The translations under genes were made by a program, and so were the position numbers. The notes below the pieces were generated by a model. The model did no database searches and was not told where the DNA came from. It was given only the letters and a program-made list of their open reading frames with translations. Positions 50,705-59,156 of a stretch of 64,000 nucleotides of DNA are shown here, piece after piece (position 1 is the first letter of the stretch; the number at the start of each line of letters is the position of its first letter). Origin of the DNA: Kosakonia cowanii JCM 10956 = DSM 18146 (GTDB taxonomy: Bacteria > Pseudomonadota > Gammaproteobacteria > Enterobacterales > Enterobacteriaceae); assembly GCF_001975225.1 (NCBI RefSeq), contig NZ_CP019445.1, forward strand, positions 3,286,001 to 3,350,000. The letters run 5' to 3'.

Positions 50705-51394
50705 ATGCTTAAGCGTTTCTTTGTAACGGGTACAGACACTTCTGTCGGGAAGACAGTGGCGTCCCGCGCGCTGCTCCAGGCGCTGGCTGCCAGCGGCAAA
50801 ACGGTGGCAGGTTATAAGCCTGTTGCAAAAGGAAGTCAGGCAACGCCGGAAGGGCTGCGTAATAAAGACGCGCTGGTGCTGCAAAGTGTCTCCTCCCTCG
50901 AACTGCCTTACAGCGCCGTCAACCCGATTGCGCTGAGTGAAGAGGAGAGCAGCGTGGCGCATAGCTGTCCCATCAACTACACCTTGCTGTCGAACGGGCT
51001 GGCCGATTTGTGTAAGCAGGTCGATCACGTCGTTGTCGAAGGCACCGGCGGCTGGCGCAGCCTGATGAACGATCTGCGTCCGCTTTCCGAGTGGGTGGTG
51101 CAGGAGCAGATGGTGATGGTGGTGGGGATTCAGGAAGGGTGCCTCAACCATGCGTTGCTCACCGCGCAGGCGATAGCCAGCGATGGCCTGCCGCTGATCG
51201 GCTGGGTGGCAAACCGCATCAACCCGGGCCTTGCACACTATGCAGAGATCATTAATGTGCTGAGCAAAAAACTGCCCGCGCCGCTGGTGGGCGAGCTGCC
51301 TTACCTGCCGCGGCCTGAACAGCGCGATCTCGCCCACTATATCAATCTGCAAATGGCCACCGGCATGCTGGTCGCCGATCGCGTGCTGGCCTGA
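50705..51394 (+). CDS. bioD2: Dethiobiotin synthetase paralogue BioD2
   Basis: 229-residue ATP-dependent enzyme similar to BioD, with P-loop GTDTSVGKT at residue 9 and VVVEGTGGWRSL near residue 111. E. coli BioD2 (YnfK) sits in the same place after mlc. Start at 50705 (MLKRFF) with GGTGGGG upstream. Two residues shorter than E. coli in the loop before MVMVVGIQEG. Role next to the bio operon enzyme is not settled. Confidence 0.95.
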   Translation: MLKRFFVTGTDTSVGKTVASRALLQALAASGKTVAGYKPVAKGSQATPEGLRNKDALVLQSVSSLELPYSAVNPIALSEEESSVAHSCPINYTLLSNGLADLCKQVDHVVVEGTGGWRSLMNDLRPLSEWVVQEQMVMVVGIQEGCLNHALLTAQAIASDGLPLIGWVANRINPGLAHYAEIINVLSKKLPAPLVGELPYLPRPEQRDLAHYINLQMATGMLVADRVLA

Positions 51395-51412
51395 GCCTAT
51401 TTTTGAACGTTC

Positions 51413-51439
51413 GCCGGACAGGGCTAATGGCTGTCCGGC
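51413..51439 (+). terminator. Hairpin after bioD2
   Basis: Nine-base arms GCCGGACAG and CTGTCCGGC, nine-base loop, only a weak T-rich tail. It marks the right end of the conserved block before the accessory segment. Confidence 0.5.
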
Positions 51440-51534
51440 CTGTGCTCATTTCCCCATGAAACTTCTGAAAGCCCTCTTCACGAACTAAGGCCATAGCTAC
51501 GCTTAACGGAAAATCGTTTCCGGAGATGACGTTT

Positions 51535-52446
51535 ATGTATGCCTATGCAAAAGAGAAAACCAAGCCTCAATATCCTGAACAAACTGCCGCGCTTTCAGAA
51601 GAGGAAATCCTCGAACAACTCCGGTTTAATAATTTCCCTAGGGATGATCCCAAAACCATCCTCGATAAAATAAAGCAACTTAATCCCAAATTAAAACAGC
51701 CCCACCTGCTGGTCGTAAAATATCGCGCCAGTGTCGCTGCAAACAGCAAGGGTAGCGCCAGCGCTACATCATCCAAAAGTGCAGCACCAACAGCGTCTGC
51801 GGGACGCAAATTCCACCGCGACATTGTGGATGGCGCGCTCTATTTATACGCCACCAATGACGGTTCTCTGTTTATAAACTCGCTTATCAGAAAGGCAAAA
51901 GGGCAGGATATTGACATTCCTGATTCGTCGAATCTGGCGCGGGTGGCCAAAAAACAGTTTGAAGTCGGCACAAATCCTCCGGCTTTTGCGCCCGGGATAG
52001 ATATGAAGCTCGTAATCAAAACGTTAAGCCACAAAAGCAACGCCGTGGCCATCATGAACCAGGCCGTAGAGGAGGCGAAGTTTACCGGGATGGATAACTA
52101 TTACAGAGGGACAAAACACCGACCCGTTCTGAATGCCATTTCACCGGGTATGTTAGTCAGCGCCAATTTTCTTATGTCGGTTACCCAGGATAAGAAAATG
52201 GCAAAAAGATTTGCCACGGGTAAATATAACTCACTCGCAGATTTGGATGAGGTAGGTGTGATATACGATATTGTGGGCAATCCAAAGAACTTTAAATATG
52301 GTGATTTGGTTGAAAAAGAGAGTCTTTTCCCCGTCGGAACGAAGTTCAAATATATCGGGCATACCGGTACCACCTATCGCTTTGTTGAGCAATCGGCGGC
52401 GCAAGTGAAAAATTATAGTGGTGATATTTACAGGTTGTACAGATAA
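51535..52446 (+). CDS. Putative ADP-ribosyltransferase toxin/effector 1
   Basis: 303 residues, start at 51535 (MYAYAKEKTK) because GGAG lies nine bases before it; the ATG at 51526 is too close. Residues 1-90 are polar with a Ser/Ala/Lys linker. Residues 100-290 show the arginine-type ADP-ribosyltransferase order: YATNDGSLFINSLIR, R191 in YYRGT, a variant S-T-S motif S215-V-T217 followed by AKRFA, and E260-K-E262 in VEKESLFPVGTKF. That fits NAD-dependent modification of a protein, as in exoenzyme-type toxins. No signal peptide and no immunity-like neighbour. A+T-richer than the flanking genes, suggesting transfer. Target and export route unknown. Confidence 0.75.
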   Translation: MYAYAKEKTKPQYPEQTAALSEEEILEQLRFNNFPRDDPKTILDKIKQLNPKLKQPHLLVVKYRASVAANSKGSASATSSKSAAPTASAGRKFHRDIVDGALYLYATNDGSLFINSLIRKAKGQDIDIPDSSNLARVAKKQFEVGTNPPAFAPGIDMKLVIKTLSHKSNAVAIMNQAVEEAKFTGMDNYYRGTKHRPVLNAISPGMLVSANFLMSVTQDKKMAKRFATGKYNSLADLDEVGVIYDIVGNPKNFKYGDLVEKESLFPVGTKFKYIGHTGTTYRFVEQSAAQVKNYSGDIYRLYR

Positions 52447-52462
52447 CGCTGTTGGCGGTTGA

Positions 52463-52633
52463 TCAGCGGAGCGGTCGGGTAAATCAAAGCGCCGGAGTCA
52501 TTCGATAATTACTACTGGCAGGGCGGAAGAGGCATTTGCCGAAGGCTTCAGCGATTTGTACGGTAAGACGGAATACCGGAAATGGCCGAATATTAAAGCT
52601 TATCTAGCGCGCAAAATGAAATCGGTGACCTGA
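52463..52633 (+). pseudogene. Remnant of a toxin-like gene (3' end only)
   Basis: An open stretch of 56 codons between a TGA at 52460 and a TGA at 52631, without a start. Its second half, EEAFAEGFSDLYGKTEYRKW and PNIKAYLARKM, is protein-like. The EAFAEGF segment resembles the Glu-bearing helix of anthrax-lethal-factor-type zinc peptidases (EFFAEAF), but no HExxH remains. It is in a different frame from the gene just upstream, so not its tail. Family assignment is weak. Confidence 0.5.
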
Positions 52634-52686
52634 AGGCGCTAACCGGGGCTTGTTTGCCTGCGGTTAGCGCCATTTGGCAAATTTCC

Positions 52687-53835
52687 TTAACTCTCGCTAT
52701 GGATCGCCAGCGCCCGGCGCGTTTTCCCGGAGCTTAAATACTCGGCGATGTAGTCCTGCGAAATCTCGCCGTTATAGCGACCCTCTTCATCCACGATGGG
52801 CATCCAGCTGGTGTTACTCTCATAGAGCCGCGAAAGCACCACGCGCAGGTTATCCTCCGCTTTACCGGTGATGCGGAACGGGTGCAGAAGCGCAGCGCAG
52901 TCGCGGGTATCATGCCGCGCTTCGCGGCGTTTAACGAAGCCGAGCGGTTTACCGGCGCCGTCAACCACCGTTACGGCACGCATATCGTTATCATCCATAA
53001 TGGCGAACGCCTCAGCGGCCGGGGTCGATTCCCGCACGGTGATGGTCGGTTGCTGATCGGTCACATCACCGGCTGATACCAGCAGCAGGCGCTTGAGCGT
53101 CCGGTCCTGACCGACAAACGAGCCGACAAACTCGTTCGCCGGTTTTGCCAGCAGCTCATCGGGGCTGGCGCACTGCACAATGCGTCCCTGGCGGAACACC
53201 GCAATCCGGTCACCGAGCTTTAACGCTTCGTCGATATCGTGGCTGACCAGCAGCACCGTCTTTTTCAGCGCGCGCTGCATTTCAAGAAACTGGTTCTGGA
53301 TCACTTCGCGGTTAATCGGGTCGACCGCGCCGAAGGGTTCATCCATCAGCAACACCGGCGGATCGGCCGCCAGCGCGCGGATCACGCCAATACGCTGCTG
53401 TTGGCCGCCGGACATTTCGCGCGGATAGCGGTGCAGGAACTTTTTCGCATCGAGCGCCACCATCTCCATCAGCTCTTCCGCGCGGCTTTTACAGCGCGCT
53501 TTATCCCAGCCCAGCATGCGCGGTACCACGGTAATGTTCTCTTCGATGGTCATATTGGGAAACAGGCCAATCTGCTGGATCACATAGCCAATATTGCGCC
53601 GCAGAGTAACCGTATCCATGCCGCTGGTGTCTTCACCGTTAATCAGGATCTTTCCACTACTTGGCGTAATCAGACGGTTAATCATCTTCAGCGTAGTGGT
53701 TTTGCCGCAGCCAGAAGGGCCGAGCAGCACGCACATTTCACCTTCCGGCACCATCAGGTTGACATTGTCGACGGCATTCACACTCTGGCCGTTCTTCTGC
53801 GTAAATTGTTTGGTCAGATTTTCCAGTTTAATCAT
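52687..53835 (-). CDS. osmV: Osmoprotectant importer ATPase OsmV
   Basis: 382-residue ABC ATPase of the ProV/OpuCA type: Walker A GPSGCGKTT, signature SGGQQQR, Walker B VLLMDEPFG, then two C-terminal CBS-like domains (about 255-375). Last gene of the four-gene operon, overlapping osmW by one base. Matches Salmonella OsmU (osmVWXY), which sits in the same mlc/bioD2-dms region. It energises glycine betaine/choline-O-sulfate-type uptake. Confidence 0.9.
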   Translation of the reverse strand: MIKLENLTKQFTQKNGQSVNAVDNVNLMVPEGEMCVLLGPSGCGKTTTLKMINRLITPSSGKILINGEDTSGMDTVTLRRNIGYVIQQIGLFPNMTIEENITVVPRMLGWDKARCKSRAEELMEMVALDAKKFLHRYPREMSGGQQQRIGVIRALAADPPVLLMDEPFGAVDPINREVIQNQFLEMQRALKKTVLLVSHDIDEALKLGDRIAVFRQGRIVQCASPDELLAKPANEFVGSFVGQDRTLKRLLLVSAGDVTDQQPTITVRESTPAAEAFAIMDDNDMRAVTVVDGAGKPLGFVKRREARHDTRDCAALLHPFRITGKAEDNLRVVLSRLYESNTSWMPIVDEEGRYNGEISQDYIAEYLSSGKTRRALAIHSES

Positions 53836-54482
53836 TATCGAATCCCCTTCGGCGTCAGCACGATTTGTAAGCGGTGCAGTAACCAGTCGAGCACGACGGC
53901 CAGTAGACAGATCATCACCGCGCCGGCAATCAGCATGCGAATATCACTCCCGCCAATGCCGTTCAGCAACAGCAGCCCCAGCCCACCCGCGCCAATCACG
54001 GCGGCGATGGCCATCACGCCAATATTCATCACCACGGCGGTACGGATCCCGCCGAAAATCACCGGCAGCGCCATCGGGATCTCCACCCAGCGCAAACGCT
54101 GCCAGAAGGTCATGCCAATCCCGCGCCCCGCTTCACGCAGCCCAGGCGGCAGGCTGTCGAGGGCAGTATGGGTGTTGCGCACAATCGGCAGCAGCGAGTA
54201 GAGAAACACCGCGGTAATTGCCGGCAGGGCGCCAATCCCCTGGCCGACCAGTGAAAAGAGCGGGATCATCAGGCCAAACAGGGCAATTGACGGAATGGTC
54301 AGCACCAGCGTCGCCAGGCCAAGCACCGGCGTTGCCAGCCATTTGTGGCGCACAATCAGCACCCCCAGCGGCACGCCAATGAGTATTGCCAGGCCCACGG
54401 CCAGCAGCACCAGCCAGAGGTGCTGGAAGGTGAGGGTGGCCAGGTAGCCGGCGTTGTCCATCATGTAGTGAATCGTGTCCAT
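53835..54482 (-). CDS. osmW: Osmoprotectant importer permease OsmW
   Basis: 215 residues with about five helices and the ABC permease EAA-type loop GLREAGRGIGMTFWQRLRWV. Its frame runs into osmV (TAATG) and it starts nine bases after osmX. Paralogous to OsmY; the two form the membrane channel. Confidence 0.9.
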   Translation of the reverse strand: MDTIHYMMDNAGYLATLTFQHLWLVLLAVGLAILIGVPLGVLIVRHKWLATPVLGLATLVLTIPSIALFGLMIPLFSLVGQGIGALPAITAVFLYSLLPIVRNTHTALDSLPPGLREAGRGIGMTFWQRLRWVEIPMALPVIFGGIRTAVVMNIGVMAIAAVIGAGGLGLLLLNGIGGSDIRMLIAGAVMICLLAVVLDWLLHRLQIVLTPKGIR

Positions 54483-54491
54483 AGGCTCTCC

Positions 54492-55394
54492 TTACAGCAA
54501 CCCTTTCTCTCGCAGGAAGTCGCGTGCGACTTGCTGCGGCGTCTGGTGATCGATATCGACTTTCGCGTTGAGGGAGATAATCACCTCGTTGTTCAGCAGC
54601 CCGGAGAGCGTATTGAGCGCCTCTTCTAAGCCCGGATTGGCTTCAAGCGTGTCTTTACGCACCACCGGCGTGACCGCATAGCTCGGGAAAAAGCCTTTGT
54701 CATCTTCCAGCGTTTTCAGATCGAAGCCCTTCAGGCGGCCATCGGTGGTGTAGACCAGCCCGGCATCGACAAAGCCGTCGCGGATGGCGTTATAGACGAG
54801 GCCGGGATCCATCTGGCGGATTTGCGGACGATCCAGCTCCATGCCATAAGCCTCCTGCAACGGCTTCATGCCGTCGCTGCGCCCGGCAAACTCCAGGTCG
54901 AGGCCCAGCAGCCAGTTCTTTTTCGGGTTGGTTTTACGGATCTCTTCAATCTTCGCCACCATCTGCGACATGGTGGTGATGTGCTCAGCCTCGGCGCGTT
55001 TGCGCTGCATAGCGAAGGCATAAGTGTTGTTCATATTGGCCGGATTGAGCCACACCAGGCCGTGTTTCGCATCGAGGCGTTTAACGGTGTCGTAGGTCTC
55101 CTGTGCCGACATACGTTTGTTGATGTGGTTAAAAATGATCAGCGAGGTGCCGGTATACTCCCAGGTCATATCAACCTGCTTGTTGATCATCGCGTTACGT
55201 GAAATCACCGTTGCGATATTGGTCTGCGGCTGCACCTGAAAGCCTTTTTTCTGCAGATACTGCACGGTAAGGGCCGACAAAATATGCTGCTCGGTAAAGC
55301 TTTTGGTCGCCACAACCAGCGGTGCCGCATGGGCGCTGGCAGTGAGCAGCGCGGTTGCTGCCAGCCAGCCCAGCGTATGAAAAAGTCGTTTCAT
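54492..55394 (-). CDS. osmX: Osmoprotectant-binding protein OsmX
   Basis: 300-residue periplasmic solute-binding protein of the OpuAC/QbsC type. Signal peptide from the start at 55394 ([20 protein letters not shown]), cut after AHA. Conserved strings [11 protein letters not shown] and [10 protein letters not shown] belong to the quaternary-ammonium binding fold. GAGGAAG precedes the start; the upstream codons to 55418 are not family-like. Confidence 0.9.
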   Translation of the reverse strand: MKRLFHTLGWLAATALLTASAHAAPLVVATKSFTEQHILSALTVQYLQKKGFQVQPQTNIATVISRNAMINKQVDMTWEYTGTSLIIFNHINKRMSAQETYDTVKRLDAKHGLVWLNPANMNNTYAFAMQRKRAEAEHITTMSQMVAKIEEIRKTNPKKNWLLGLDLEFAGRSDGMKPLQEAYGMELDRPQIRQMDPGLVYNAIRDGFVDAGLVYTTDGRLKGFDLKTLEDDKGFFPSYAVTPVVRKDTLEANPGLEEALNTLSGLLNNEVIISLNAKVDIDHQTPQQVARDFLREKGLL

Positions 55395-55414
55395 CACACT
55401 TCCTCTTATTGTTA

Positions 55415-56125
55415 TCACGCCGTGTGCGGGCTAAGAAGACGGCCCAGCGCCGCCAGCAGGGTATCGAGGATCAGGGCGAACAGCGCCGTGGCGGCTGCGC
55501 CTAAAATCAGCGTCGGGAAATCGTTGAGATAGATACCGGGGAAGATCAGTTCGCCATAGCTGCTGGCGCCAATCAGAAACGCCAGCGGCGCGGTACCGAC
55601 GTTAATTGCCGTCGCAATTCGCACCCCGGAGAGGATCACCGGCAGGGCATTCGGTAGCTCCACCTGGCGTAAGCGCTGCCACTTTGTCATGCCAATTCCA
55701 TTCGCCGCTTCAATTAACGAGGCGGGCACCGAGCAGAGCCCGGCATAGGTGTTACGCACAATCGGCAGCAGCGAGGCGAGGAACAGCGCGATGATCGCCG
55801 GGATATCGCCAATGCCAATCACCACCATCGCCAGGGCCAGCACCGCCAGCGGCGGCAGCGTGTTGCCGACGTTGAAAATCTGCATCACATACTCGGCAAC
55901 CCCACGAGCGGCGGGGCGGCTAAGGGCGATACCGCTGGGAATACCGACCAGCAGGGCAAAAAACATCGAGCTGAACACCAGAATCAGGTGCTGTTGCCCG
56001 AGGTAAATCAAATCCACCTGGCGGGCTTTTATCGTCTCCAGCCCGACTCCCCAGATAATCAGCGCCAGTATGGCGACAATCCCGGCGATAAAAAGCAGCG
56101 CGCGGGTAAGCATGGAAGTCTGCAT
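55415..56125 (-). CDS. osmY: Osmoprotectant importer permease OsmY
   Basis: 236 residues, about six helices, with the permease loop [23 protein letters not shown]. First gene of osmYXWV. Start chosen at 56125 because GGGAGAG has better spacing there; an ATG at 56149 is the alternative. A TATAGC element at 56207-56212 on the minus strand, about 80 bases upstream, could be the -10 of an RpoS-type promoter; OsmU is osmotically induced in Salmonella. The name should not be confused with the unrelated lipid-stress protein OsmY of E. coli. Confidence 0.88.
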   Translation of the reverse strand: MQTSMLTRALLFIAGIVAILALIIWGVGLETIKARQVDLIYLGQQHLILVFSSMFFALLVGIPSGIALSRPAARGVAEYVMQIFNVGNTLPPLAVLALAMVVIGIGDIPAIIALFLASLLPIVRNTYAGLCSVPASLIEAANGIGMTKWQRLRQVELPNALPVILSGVRIATAINVGTAPLAFLIGASSYGELIFPGIYLNDFPTLILGAAATALFALILDTLLAALGRLLSPHTA

Positions 56126-56550
56126 TGCAGTGTCTCTCCCTGTTTGCATGCGTTATGGCAACGGCAGGTTGCGTGTTGTTATGCCATGTTCGGCAGGGTG
56201 CTTTGAGCTATAGCAAGCGTGCGGGGATGCTTCCAGTTCTGAGGCCGCTTTTTAAAACCCAGCGGCAGGCGGCTTTTGCACAGTAAGCCTTACCGTGTAC
56301 AGGCTGATCGGAAGATTAAAGAATTGTCTTAAAAGCGAAGCGGCAAAAGTGACACTGTCACCAATGTGATTGCCGGGATAAACTATTCCGGCGCGTGAGA
56401 GGGCGAAAAATCACCGCAACAGCCGGTTTAACGCGGCGGTGAATAAAAACAGGTTGATGAGAACTCTTAAAAAATAAGCTCTGTTTATGTAGGGCACATA
56501 TCCTTAAACCAACCCGGTTATCGTCATAAAACCCTGCGAGGAGGCCCCCC
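56126..56550. other. Divergent gap between osmY and toxin gene 2
   Basis: 425 bases holding the osm operon promoter on the left and the leader of the toxin gene on the right. It contains a 13-base palindrome GTGACACTGTCAC at 56349-56361, a possible operator. No other gene was recognised. Confidence 0.5.
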
Positions 56551-57570
56551 ATGTATGCTTCAGCGACAAAAAAGCCACTCGGCACCTGGGCAGGAAAAGG
56601 GAGTCAGGAACCCTATGCAGAATCATCGCCGCTTTCATCACTGCATAAAGTTTCAGGTAAACAATCAGCCGCGTCGATCAACGAGAACAAATCACAAAAA
56701 ATCGCTGAAGTGGTGAATAAAATCACCTCTTCGCACGCCGCACCCGCAAAAAAATCGTCCGCCTATAGCGCATTCACTTCAGATGCCAGAAACAGCTTTG
56801 AGTCGCGAGGCCACCATGAAGCAGTGCGGATATTCACCTTGCCGGATAACCGGCTGGGGCGGCAACTACCTGCTTTACCTTCACCAGCCGAGCTGGGTTT
56901 AACGGAGAGCGAAATTTCGGCCATCAAAGTCTACACATCAAGTAACTACACCCTGCTTAATAAATATGAAAGAAGCAGGAACATGGAAAACTATGAAGTC
57001 GAAAAGCTTGTTAACACAATGATAAAAAATGGTTTTTTAAAATCCGGCTTTGTGGGGAAAGAGTCTCTGGAAAGCGGAGTGAAAAATTTTAACCAGGTGC
57101 TGGATAGATCCAGAAAAAAACACCCCTCAAATGAAAGTTTCGGCAATGTGGTGGTGCGCGGTATTGGTTTCGATTATCCCTTTGGCGAAAAAGAGGCGAG
57201 GCAATACGCCACTGTCGGGGCTGTCATTGGGCAAAAAAGTTACACCAGCACCAGCGTCAGCACACCCTATTTAAATACCCATCTTCTGATCCTTGAAGCG
57301 CCGCCAGAAGCTGAAGGGCACTGGATTGCGCCAACTTCAGTGTTACCCCAGGAGGATGAAATACTGTTTGCTCCCGGCGTGAAAATCAAAATCAAAGATG
57401 TGGTTGATGTTAATGAGTTTGGCAGTGCTGATACGGTGAGCTCCGTTTTCAAGCGGTTTCACATATCGGGCGAAATCAGGCAATCACCTGTGTTTAAGAG
57501 CCTCAAGCAACCGCATCACTACATTAAAAAATATATCTATGGTGAACTGCTGCCGCAAAACTCCAGGTGA
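56551..57570 (+). CDS. Putative ADP-ribosyltransferase toxin/effector 2
   Basis: 339 residues starting MYASATKKPLGTWAG after a strong GAGGAGG. Residues 1-110 are polar, Ser/Lys-rich and without signal peptide. The catalytic module (about 122-290) has VYTSSNYTLLNKYER, R203 in VVVRG, the exact STS motif in YTSTSVST (233-235) and E268-D-E270 in LPQEDEILFAPG. This is the full R/S-T-S/E-x-E set of arginine-type ADP-ribosyltransferases. Residues 300-339 form a basic tail. It shares only the motif pattern and the start MYA with toxin 1, so the two are distant relatives. A+T-rich and flanked by conserved genes, it looks imported. Eukaryote-directed effector or interbacterial toxin are both possible. 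Confidence 0.8.
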   Translation: MYASATKKPLGTWAGKGSQEPYAESSPLSSLHKVSGKQSAASINENKSQKIAEVVNKITSSHAAPAKKSSAYSAFTSDARNSFESRGHHEAVRIFTLPDNRLGRQLPALPSPAELGLTESEISAIKVYTSSNYTLLNKYERSRNMENYEVEKLVNTMIKNGFLKSGFVGKESLESGVKNFNQVLDRSRKKHPSNESFGNVVVRGIGFDYPFGEKEARQYATVGAVIGQKSYTSTSVSTPYLNTHLLILEAPPEAEGHWIAPTSVLPQEDEILFAPGVKIKIKDVVDVNEFGSADTVSSVFKRFHISGEIRQSPVFKSLKQPHHYIKKYIYGELLPQNSR

Positions 57571-57587
57571 GCTCCAGAAGCGTTTTG

Positions 57588-57614
57588 TAAAAAAATCCGG
57601 CCTGAGCGGCCGGA
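57588..57614 (-). terminator. Terminator between toxin gene 2 and dmsD
   Basis: Arms TCCGGCC and GGCCGGA with a five-base loop; seven T on the minus strand, AAAA on the plus. It ends the dmsD transcript and may serve the convergent toxin gene. Confidence 0.85.
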
Positions 57615-57621
57615 AAAGGTG

Positions 57622-58233
57622 TTAACGGAAGAGCGCTTTTTGCGCTACCGGCATCAGCAGGTTCGTTTGCCACTCCGCCAGCGTAAACTGTGCCAGCCGG
57701 GCGAGCGCCTGCCAGAAAGGGTGCTGCGCCTGCTCCTCCAGCACGGTAAGAAAGCGGCCCGACCACGGCAGCAGATGCCATGCCAGAAGCTCATCGCAGG
57801 CCTGCGTCTTTCCCTGCTCCGTCAGCCAGGCCGCGAGCAGCAGCAGGGTGCCGATATGATCTTCTGGCTCGTTTTGCTGCGTCTCGAAAGCAATATTGTT
57901 GTCGCGTAGCCACTGGCGCAGGGCCAGCGTTGAGTCGCCAAACAGCACGCACTCTTTATCCAGCCATACCGAGCCCCACGGCGGCGCAGGCAGCGCCCAC
58001 GGGCCGATAAACAGCCGTTGCCAGGCATCGGTTAACGGCTCTTCGCTATCCGCTGAAAATTGTTCAGCCAGCGGGAGCAGCAGGCTTTGCGCCAGCGGCC
58101 ATGACGCCATCCACGCATTATGCGTAAAGGCGCTGACCAGCGGCGCAGCAGGTTCGCTCTCCGGCGGGTAGTAAAAGAGGGCGCCGAGCACGCGGGCGGT
58201 GAAAATAAACGATTCACGGTTTTCAACTGTCAT
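57622..58233 (-). CDS. dmsD: Tat proofreading chaperone DmsD
   Basis: 203 residues (E. coli 204), TorD/DmsD family. Binds the twin-arginine leaders of DmsA and YnfE-type enzymes until cofactor insertion is complete. Conserved WQRLFVGPWALPSPPWGS-like block near residue 80 and NEPEDHIGTLLLLAAWL near residue 135. Start at 58233 by alignment. Last gene of ynfEGH-dmsD. Confidence 0.94.
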   Translation of the reverse strand: MTVENRESFIFTARVLGALFYYPPESEPAAPLVSAFTHNAWMASWPLAQSLLLPLAEQFSADSEEPLTDAWQRLFIGPWALPAPPWGSVWLDKECVLFGDSTLALRQWLRDNNIAFETQQNEPEDHIGTLLLLAAWLTEQGKTQACDELLAWHLLPWSGRFLTVLEEQAQHPFWQALARLAQFTLAEWQTNLLMPVAQKALFR

Positions 58234-58258
58234 GGTATTTCCCGAAAAAGTGCCGAAG

Positions 58259-58286
58259 GCCGGATAAGCGTTCACCGCTATCCGGC
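58259..58286. repeat. REP-like palindromic element
   Basis: GCCGGATAAGCG and CGCTATCCGGC around TTCAC, the typical REP/PU palindrome of enterics with a one-base bulge. It lies in the ynfH-dmsD gap inside the operon, where REPs may shield upstream mRNA. Confidence 0.8.
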
Positions 58287-58297
58287 CCCGCAATCGA

Positions 58298-59155
58298 TCA
58301 CCCGGCAACGGCGACGCCAACGGTCATGTGCAGCCCATAAAAGAGGCCACGGCCAATCAGCTCCCCGGCAACCACCAGCACAAACCCAACCAGCAGGCTA
58401 CTGACGCGCGGCTGTCTGCGCAGCACCAGCGGGCAGTACCAGCAGCCCAGCCCCAGCGCTAAAAGCAGCAGTCGCAGCGCCTGGAGTAAGCCGTAATCCG
58501 GGATCAGCGCTGTAGCCTGCTGCACGGACGAGTGGGTTTCGCCAAGCTGCATGCTCTGCATCATCACCACCGCTGCGCTTGCCAGCAGCGCGATCGCGCT
58601 TATCGCTGCAAAACGGGATGCCGGAAAGCGCATGCCGACAAGGCGCAGTAACAGTGCTGCGAGCAGCGGGCCGCCAATCAGCATGGTGAGGAAAAAGCTG
58701 GCGGTGGTGTAGCCGTTATGCCACGTCGGCACGGTCTCAATCTGATAGACCCGCGTCATCGCCCAGACAAACAGCACGCCAGAGACCATACTGATCAGCA
58801 GCCAGATACGCCCGAGACCTGAAGGCATTTTGCCCAGCCAGCTCAGCAGCCACCAGATGCCGCCGATGGCAAAAAAGAGCGAGCCGGCGGCAATCTCATT
58901 ACTCAACGCAGAAGCGCCAATGCGGTTAAGGGAGTTAAAGGCGCGCAGCGGCGAGCCGAGGTGCATCATCGAAGCGACAAAGCCGACGCCCATCAGCAGC
59001 CAGAGAAAAAACTGGCTGCGAACGATATGCAGCTGACCACGGCGATCGCCCTCATTGGTCATCCATACCAGGCCGGTGCCAATCACACCGCCCGCCACGC
59101 ACTGACCGAGCACCGTAAAGAGCACCAGCGGCCATTCATGCCATCCGTTTCCCAT
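58298..59155 (-). CDS. ynfH: Reductase membrane anchor subunit YnfH
   Basis: 285-residue DmsC-type anchor with eight helices, starting MGNGWHEWPLVLFTVLGQ. Takes electrons from menaquinol and holds YnfE/YnfG on the membrane. Perfect AGGAGGT upstream; starts right after the ynfG stop. The open frame upstream to 59380 is not family-like. Confidence 0.94.
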   Translation of the reverse strand: MGNGWHEWPLVLFTVLGQCVAGGVIGTGLVWMTNEGDRRGQLHIVRSQFFLWLLMGVGFVASMMHLGSPLRAFNSLNRIGASALSNEIAAGSLFFAIGGIWWLLSWLGKMPSGLGRIWLLISMVSGVLFVWAMTRVYQIETVPTWHNGYTTASFFLTMLIGGPLLAALLLRLVGMRFPASRFAAISAIALLASAAVVMMQSMQLGETHSSVQQATALIPDYGLLQALRLLLLALGLGCWYCPLVLRRQPRVSSLLVGFVLVVAGELIGRGLFYGLHMTVGVAVAG

Positions 59156-59156
59156 T

